A stretch of 64,000 bases of DNA from Petrolisthes cinctipes. Lineage: Eukaryota > Arthropoda > Malacostraca > Decapoda > Porcellanidae. The stretch is taken from positions 310,001 through 374,000 of the forward strand of contig JAWQEG010001220.1 of assembly GCA_033782935.1 (NCBI GenBank), in the 5' to 3' direction. Shown here in pieces: positions 57,079 through 64,000 of this stretch (position 1 is the first letter of the stretch; each line of letters begins with the position of its first letter). The translations under genes and the position numbers were made by a program. Below the pieces are notes generated by a model, which was given only the letters and a program-made list of their open reading frames with translations, did no database searches and was not told where the DNA came from.

Positions 57079-58494
57079 AACTACATTGCTAAAAATTAGG
57101 TTGAGGTGTGTTGTACACTGCCAAAGTCAGACCCGCACCAACAGAAATGCTTCGAAACCTTATATACAACTCTTTCTGTGGTTATACTATACAATAGTAT
57201 TTTGGCTGCAAAAATCAATATTTCTTTACTGCATTTTAATTCCTAAAATATTTGCATGAAAGAGGGACACAAAAGAATATACCAATAAGCTTTCAAGAAT
57301 TACAATTTAATCGAAGCACTTTCATACCACCCAGGTATTCAGTGTGTTTGTGTGTGTAGCCTACTGTAACATCAAGATTCTTCCTCAGAAATTGTTTCCT
57401 TAATGTGATTAATCTTATGTATTTTGTTAAATTATCTAGAACGAAAATGTTTTTTTTTTTTTTTTTTGGTGAAAGTTCATTTTGATGATAGTGACTCGTC
57501 CTGAAGCTCAGTGTTTTCCTCAAACTTATTCTTCATTCTTTCAGTCATTCTGCAGTGTGTGATCTGATTAAAATGGCGTTGCTTTTCAGATATTATTTAT
57601 TACTTCACATTAAATAAAATCGACATTGTTGTATAGGCCGAGCGTTTGATAGTGAGATAACACCGTATTTGTATGAAAATGGCATTCAGTGAAGTTTAAT
57701 TTTTATATCAATATGTAGTAATTACAGTCACCTATGTATCCATGCTTTGGCTGATTAACATTAACAAAAGTAAGGTGAGATTAACATGAAAATGAATATG
57801 AAGAATATTGCGTGTGTGACCCCGAAACACCAGCAGTGTGCCTCCTCTCTGTATGAAAAGATTGAATTATTGTAAGATAATGTTGAGAACATATAAAATG
57901 TCAGTTGATTAATGTGTAGGAAATTGTTGTTTGTTATAGCCCTATACTGTATATGTTTTAAATTGTGTTTGGTCATCCATACGTTATTGGTCACTATGTT
58001 GCAGTGGAATCATCATTATTTTTAGCCACTGTGCTTAGACGGCCACATAGGTGAACAGATATTGTCTGATGATTCTCTCTCTCATACAAAATATATACAG
58101 ACGCTAGAGTGCGCCGAATAAACCTCTGAGTTCACTTGCTGATTTGAAGTGTGTTGTTTAGTTAGTGATTTCATGAATCCTCTGGCAATATTCTTTCGTG
58201 TGCTAGTTCTTCACACAGCCAAAATATGATTGCGTAGCCTTAAAAAACAATTAATTATACATGTCAAACAGGGAGTCAAGCTTGTATTGGTTCAAAACGT
58301 ATGTTCGTGCTTGTGTGGCATCTTAATCGTTTGAGTGGGCTGTCGTCCAGAAAGGACCCGAGCCATATCTCCGGCCCAAACTCAGGTGGGCTAGAGACTG
58401 GTGCGCGAGTGTACATGCCTTCTCTTCTCTTCTTTACTCCTTAATTCTTCAGTTCTTATTGTCAAATAGAGTAATAACACAGCCTTGCCTGATC
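57079..58494. other. Unrecognised insert inside unit 2
   Basis: No counterpart in unit 1. AT-rich with a T-run (57451-57468). No gene seen. Confidence 0.5.
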
Positions 58495-59624
58495 ATTGGG
58501 TGATTACAAACATTCTGGTCATTGGTTTTTCATTCTGTACCTCTGACCATTGAAAGCTTGGACTAAGCTGATGTATTTTACAGTTATTGTGATTAAGGCA
58601 TTGCAGAATTCAAGACTCGGTACAGTATATAGCAAGTATCACCTGGATGATGCTGTTTAGTCTGGTGCCTATTCTACAGGATCGATATCACCTTTTAAGA
58701 ATGTGTAAAGAACCTTTGACATCTCCCATATGGAAAAAGACTGTAAAAACTGAACCTGTCTTCCCTAGAAAGATGCAGGGTGATTGGTGATTTGATTGAA
58801 GTATTTAAATGGTTGACAGGTTTTAATTCAGGAGACTGGCAAAGTCTTCAGAGTAGGAAGATAGAAAAATTTCATTTGAGACACAGAACAGGACTAGTTG
58901 AGCAAGCTTCCAAAAGGAATAGTAACAAAAAATATTAAAAATGAACATGACCAAGAGGCCTCTTGGAGTTTGCAAAATTTTGTTTCTATTCTTTTCTTCT
59001 CACCTTGTATCTTCATTTTTCTTTCTAATACTTTAGTCTTAATTTTCAATACTCCCATCCATGATACATTGATCAAAGATTGTGAAGATCACACATCATT
59101 GTCTCGCTCAAGATATTGGGAACCAAATTGTGTTCATCTGTTCTCATACAAGCCTCATTGCCATTTTTAAACCAGTAGTGTGTATCATAATAATTTTGTA
59201 AATCCATCAGGGCCACAAACAGCTTCCTAGCTTTGTCATAGATGTCTCATCAGCTTTGTGCACCACAACCCCAATGCACACACATTCTGCCTCCTTGGAA
59301 GTTTCCATTCATTCTTGATAATAATATTTGTGCATATCCTCCTCTAAGGTCATAGTTAATCTTGTCTGCTTGCACTATAAAGTAACCTTGCTTTCTGGAG
59401 ACTAATAAATTATAAACACTTGCATGCATTTGACCTTGGACATGATGAGCAAGTTTGCTACTTATGAATTGTATGATTACTTTTCCACCAAGATTGCTGA
59501 ATAGTATAGGATCACTTAATGTTATGTGAATACAATGTATTTATTATATAATATTATTTATGATTTTCAGACTGGTGTGATGATGGTTACAGTGTTCGGC
59601 TACACCTCATGGGTAAGAAGTCCA

Positions 59625-59930
59625 TAATGTCAACATATGGATGAGTGTATGAGAGATGAATAAAAGAGTGGGTGGCCTGTGTATGAGCTGAGGTCGAATG
59701 GAATAAATTGGTATTGGATGGCAATCTTGTAAATGACACTGTGTTGCTGGCAGAGAGTGAGAGGTAGGTACAGAGGGTTGTTCAGGGTGTATGAGCAAGG
59801 AAAGTATTGGTAAATGTTAGTAAGAGTAATGTGATGGTCTTGAGAGGGCAAAAACCAAACTGATTCACTTTGCAACACCCAATAGGATTGGTTTGTCAAA
59901 TGAGATTCTGTTCTGTAAATTTTTAAGCTG
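59625..59930 (+). pseudogene. LINE-A-like fragment (end of RT), very degraded
   Basis: ATGGATG...TATGAGAGATGAA, AATGGAATAAATTGGTA and GACACTGTGTTGCTGGCAGAG follow the LINE-A palm region around [10 protein letters not shown], with stops. It has the same left junction as 62790. Confidence 0.75.
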
Positions 59931-61309
59931 TACCTGGATAAATAGTTACCGGAATGCAAGGTATTACTAATTCACAGTCAATCGTCTAGTCACCATTGCC
60001 AGCTTCCAAGCTATTAACTTCTTCCCAACTTCCATCTTTGTGTTGGGTGTTAAACCAGATCATCTGCATTATAGCAGCTATTATACACATCCTCTACTGT
60101 TTTATGTTAACTTACCATAAAGCTATTATAATGGAGTGATTGATATAAATGTAACATCATGATTACTATTACTACTGAAATACTACAGTGATGGTATTAT
60201 AATTATTAGCTCTTACTGAATAATAGAATTAATTGCTGTTGATTATTGTTTCCTTTTGTTTTAGTTTATATTCTTTACATGCATGGCTATAAAGTCTTTA
60301 AAACAACATTGGTCAACGGAAGCATCCCTTACATTAACACCCACAGCCCAGTGTAGGCTCAGCTGACTGGGAATTATTCCATTTGGTAACTGCTAAAGAA
60401 GCAAGAGGAATATGCTCAGCGACTTGATAGTGTGGATAGGACTATGCTACATTGATGAATATATAATAAAGTGATAATATAATGATTACTATCAGCTACT
60501 TCTGAATATTTTAATGTATTGTGTATGTATAAATTCATGTTATCTTTTATTTATAGCACTTGTAATTTTCAGTTCTGAAGAAGTTGGTAAGTCCAGGGTT
60601 TAAGGAGTTGATTTACCCCAAGTAATGATGGAATCATTGATCTGCTTCAGAGAGGTATGCAAGATGTGGATATTTCTCATCAGATTGGAATAGTTCAAAT
60701 GTATTATTTTGAGTGATGATAAAAGTATGCTAGATTCCTGATAGATTACGTAAGTCTCTGAAGATAATATTATGACTATTGTGTTCATGTACTTGATGTC
60801 TGTAATCTAATTGAATATTTTGATTCCAGTGTCCTCTATGAAGTGGGATGTTGAATGTATCTCATGGCTGCCAGCTTCAGAATACATTGTAAGTATTAAA
60901 ACTTATATGTATAATCTATAGTGGAGGATTTCTGATACCAATACACCGTTAGGTATTTTGGCAAATAATGAACACTAAATTGGAAGGGATTAGTTCTTAC
61001 TGGTAGGAATGACGTTATACAGGACAAAATAGTTAGAATAGTGAGAATTGAAACAGCATTTGCTTTTTTTTATATATATAGTTTTATATTAATGTATAAA
61101 CTAAAGATGAGTGATGTAGATTGTTGAAGGAACAAAGTGTAGGATTGGGCAAGATAGTGTATTTTGATCAGATGTATTTTATAAATCAGGAGGTGAAGCT
61201 AAAGGGGGAGGCAGTGTGGGGGATTAGATTTAGCTTACCCCACATACAGCTTTTAGAAGTTGTACATATCCTTTTTAAGTTTTTAACACCATTTGTATAA
61301 CTTTTTTAA

Positions 61310-62025
61310 ATTCTGATGGCCTGTTTCCTTCCGGGAGTGAGCACTGTATTGGCTTTGCCAGCTATCAGTGGCCCCCCAGTGGGGGAGTGGACAGCTATGG
61401 CTGCTGGTGGGGGGAGGGGTCTCTGGGTTTCCCTGTAGAGGGAGAGAGGAAAGATGGGTGTATGAGAGTGGTAACTGTTTATGTATATGGTATAGTGGAT
61501 AGTATAAAAAGGTGAGAGATAGTTGGATGCTTTAAGAATGGAGGAGTGGATGTGATGGGAGTGACAGACACATGTAAATGATGAGGAGTGTGATGTGGGA
61601 GGGAGGTGTAATTTGGGCAGGAATGGATGCAAAATATAAAGGAAGAGGGAGGGAGGGGTGTGCAGTGCTGGCATCACCAAGGGTGTGGAAGGGAGTAGAT
61701 ATGGATGACAGAGAAGATTGGATTGGTGAAGTATGCATGGGTGTGTGCATATGCACCAGTGAATGAAAAGAACAAGACAGGGAGAAGAGGATGAGAGATT
61801 TGTGGGAGAAGCTGAATGATGTTTGAGAGTGGGAGGAGGATTATAATGATGGGCAACATGAATGGGAAAGTAGGAAATGAGAGAGTAGGAAGAATTTTTG
61901 GTTAATGGGGTGTGGAAGGAGTCAATGAGAATGGTAAGTATCTGGTGGACATCTGTGCTGAGAGGGGGTTGTTCTTAGCCAACACCTTCTTTGAGCACAA
62001 GATGATATATTGGTATACATACATT
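61310..62025 (+). pseudogene. LINE-A 5' fragment (start of ORF and endonuclease)
   Basis: It begins ATGGCCTGTTTCCTTCCGGG, aligned with the start of the intact ORF, and runs through VDVMGVT, GRGREGCAVLASP, WVCICTSE-like and GNMNGKVG to LANTFFEHKM, then stops abruptly at about 62020. Several frameshifts. The 3' truncation is unusual for a LINE, so a later deletion or rearrangement is likely. Confidence 0.85.
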
Positions 62026-62639
62026 GAAGTATTTCATTTGATTGAATGATGACTGGTTTTTTATTCGAGAATTTGGCAAGGTCTTCAGAGTAGCCAAGAT
62101 AGCACACTTACATTCAAGCTGAAACAAGTACATTTGAGACACTAAACAAGACAAGTTGAGCAAATTTCCTGGAGGAAGTGTAATGCAAAAACTTTATTTT
62201 TTTTATTAAAATTGGCTGAACATGACCAAGAGCTCTCTTGGGGATTGGTATATGTGTTCCCCCTCTTTTCCTTCCACCCTGCATCATATTCAATCCTTTT
62301 TCTAATGTTTTTGGCTTAACCTCTTACTCCCATCAAAGAACTTGTTGAATAACCTTACTGAATATCACGCATCCTTGCCTCACTCCAACAGAATTTAGGA
62401 ACCAATTATTGAGTTTTTATCTCTTAAACAATGCTCATTGCAATTTTAATCTGTTGCCATTATGTGTGTGTTAAAAATGGGTGGTGAACAGCACTTCCTC
62501 TTGTGCTGGGTGCCTTGTCTTCTCTGCTTACACTATAATGTAACCTTGCTTCCTGGAGCCTAATGGATGATAAACCCTTGCATTAATTTAACCTTGGACA
62601 TGATGAGCAATTTGCTACTTATGAATGGTATGATTACTT

Positions 62640-64000
62640 TTCCACCAAGATTGCTGAATAGTACAGGTTCACATAATGTTATGTGAATATTATGTATGCA
62701 TTATTTAATATTATTTATGATTTTCAGACTGGTATGAAGATGATGGTTACAGAGTCTGTTTGGCTACACTTAATGGGTAAGAAATCCATAATGTTAACAT
62801 ATGGATGAGTGTATGAGAGATGAATAAAAGAGTGGGTGGCCTGAGTGAGCTGAGGCTGAATGGAATAAATTGGTATTGGATGGCAATCTTGTTTATAAAT
62901 GACACTGTTGCTGGCAGAGAGTGAGAGTGAGCTGCCGAGGGTAGTTCAGGGTGTATGAGTAAGGAAAGTATTGGAGAATGTTAGAGTAAGGTGATAGTCT
63001 TTGAGAGGGCAAACACCAAAATGATATACTTTGCCACACCCTATAGGGTGAGTGTCAACTTGGCTTGTGTATGCGATAAATTTTGGAGGTGATTGAATGC
63101 GTGAAGTGAAGGATTTCATATATTTGGTAAGAGTGCTGTGTAACTTATAAATATGGGAGCATGAAAGGGGAGATAACTTAAGATAACATTGTGTGGTAGG
63201 CTGGTTATATGATCTTGGGGGGAGGGGGGGGAATCTAGAAGGGTAGAAACATCAGTATAGATGTGAAGAAAGGACTAAGAAATAGTGTACTTCTACCAAC
63301 ACTGATATAATGTGTATCAAAGACATGGACATGGCATAGGGCCCAACAGTCTAGAATATGGGTAGTGGAAATGAGCTACAGTAGCTGAGAAAAGCATTTG
63401 GTCTGATGAGGTGGGATGGAGACTGAATGAATGTTGTAATCTGAGTGAGAAGGCAGTTGGTGGCGAGTGTGGGGTGATTAAGGGGGAGTAACATAATACA
63501 TTAAATTGGTTTGGACGTGTGAAAAGAATGCAAGATGGAGGGTTGTCAAAGGTGTAGTTGAGTGATGTTTAAGGACTCGATGAAAGGTAGACCACCAATC
63601 AGATTGTTAAACATGAGTGAGAAAATGTGAATGGATGAGGGCTTCGCCAAGCAAGTTGGGGGTTCTGGAATATAAAAAACTGGATACTTTTGCTGTAGCC
63701 ATCCCCATGGGGGAAGTTCCCGTAGAGATAGAGACATTGTAGCTGTAGATAGATAGTATGGTAAACAATGTTATTGTAGTTCTCACATGCATGGTGATCC
63801 ATCTGATGTGAATCGGAGGCAGCCTTTGTGCAATGTGTATTAAAGCATATTTACTGTTATTTGTGAGTTTGTACATTTTCTTGAACACTTCCCAAATTCA
63901 TACCTGTAGATAATTGTTCTACAATGGTTGACAAAGAGGAAGTAGAGTATACAATTCCTAGTGTTTTATGGGTGAGATTTAGTTATGTCCCATTTTCTTT
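62640..64000 (+). repeat. Tandem-array unit 4, runs off the window
   Basis: The exon-like block is TTTTCAG|62728-62776|GTAAG with ATG at 62734 (MKMMVTESVWLHLM). After a LINE-A fragment, 63787-64000 matches 51979-52200 of unit 1. The rest lies beyond the right edge. Confidence 0.75.
62790..63755 (+). pseudogene. Old LINE-A-like copy, RT end to 3' tail
   Basis: From the MDGCMRE region through the degraded FADDT, CKHGSM, LTYAS and RWFG-VERMQ equivalents to AGCCATCCCCATGGGGGAAG and a TAGATAGATAG tail. Stops and indels are everywhere. It shares its left junction (CATAATGTTAACATATGGATGAG) with 59625, so the insertion predates the duplication of units 3 and 4. Confidence 0.8.

Larger units (their letters stand above)
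56221..58920 (+). repeat. Tandem-array unit 2
   Basis: Its two blocks (56221-56910 and about 58495-58920) match unit 1 in order. About 1.6 kb of unrelated sequence lies between them, including SINE-X copy 6 and a T-run near 57451. Confidence 0.8.
59505..62165 (+). repeat. Tandem-array unit 3 (diverged)
   Basis: Exon-like blocks: 59571-59612 (TTTTCAG|...ATGG|GTAAG), 60557-60586 (TTTATAG|...|GTAAGT) and 60830-60888 (TTCCAG|...|GTAAGT). The last two link in one frame (LVIFSSEEV then VSSMKWDVECISWLPASEYI). The right part (62040-62165) matches the 53000-53110 and 58810-58920 tails of units 1 and 2. Two LINE-A pieces are embedded. Confidence 0.65.

Overview
The window is animal nuclear DNA. It is AT-rich with long introns, GT-AG splice sites, dense microsatellites and many nested transposable elements. 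Interstitial (TTAGG)n runs, a TCAGT initiator and RTE, Penelope and Harbinger families fit an arthropod. A decapod crustacean is my best guess, by inference only.

Two conserved host genes are clear, both on the minus strand. (1) 7231-17324 carries four phase-compatible exons of a sorting nexin of the SNX19 type: hydrophobic N-terminal segment, PXA domain, long acidic linker. Its first exon and its PX and C-terminal exons are not seen here. (2) 41275-47456 is a complete BiP/GRP78 gene. It has a TATA box and initiator, a perfect ER-stress element, an ERSE-II and a CRE, then a non-coding exon, a signal-peptide exon, one large exon ending in KDEL and a poly(A) signal. The protein is 654 residues.

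Most of the rest is mobile DNA. One RTE-like LINE family ('LINE-A') dominates: a full-length copy at 22412-25845, with an intact 1096-residue endonuclease/reverse transcriptase ORF and target-site duplications, plus at least eight truncated or broken copies. Insertions flanked by recognisable duplications include a Harbinger relic (TTA), three hAT elements (8 bp), two palindromic mariner-type MITEs (TA), two SINEs with clean duplications and a solo LTR (ACAGC). Several are nested, which gives relative ages. Other relics are Ty3/gypsy, Penelope, jockey-like and two further LINE families. 'SINE-X', a ~205 bp family with a 3' hairpin and no obvious tRNA head, occurs six times.

From about 51.77 kb to the right end lies a diverged tandem array of four related units. 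Each has a short exon-like block between a polypyrimidine/AG and GTAAG. In units 1 and 2 two such exons splice in phase into a 45-residue signal-peptide-like ORF. This is the best candidate for something undescribed, but it could be a pseudogene array.
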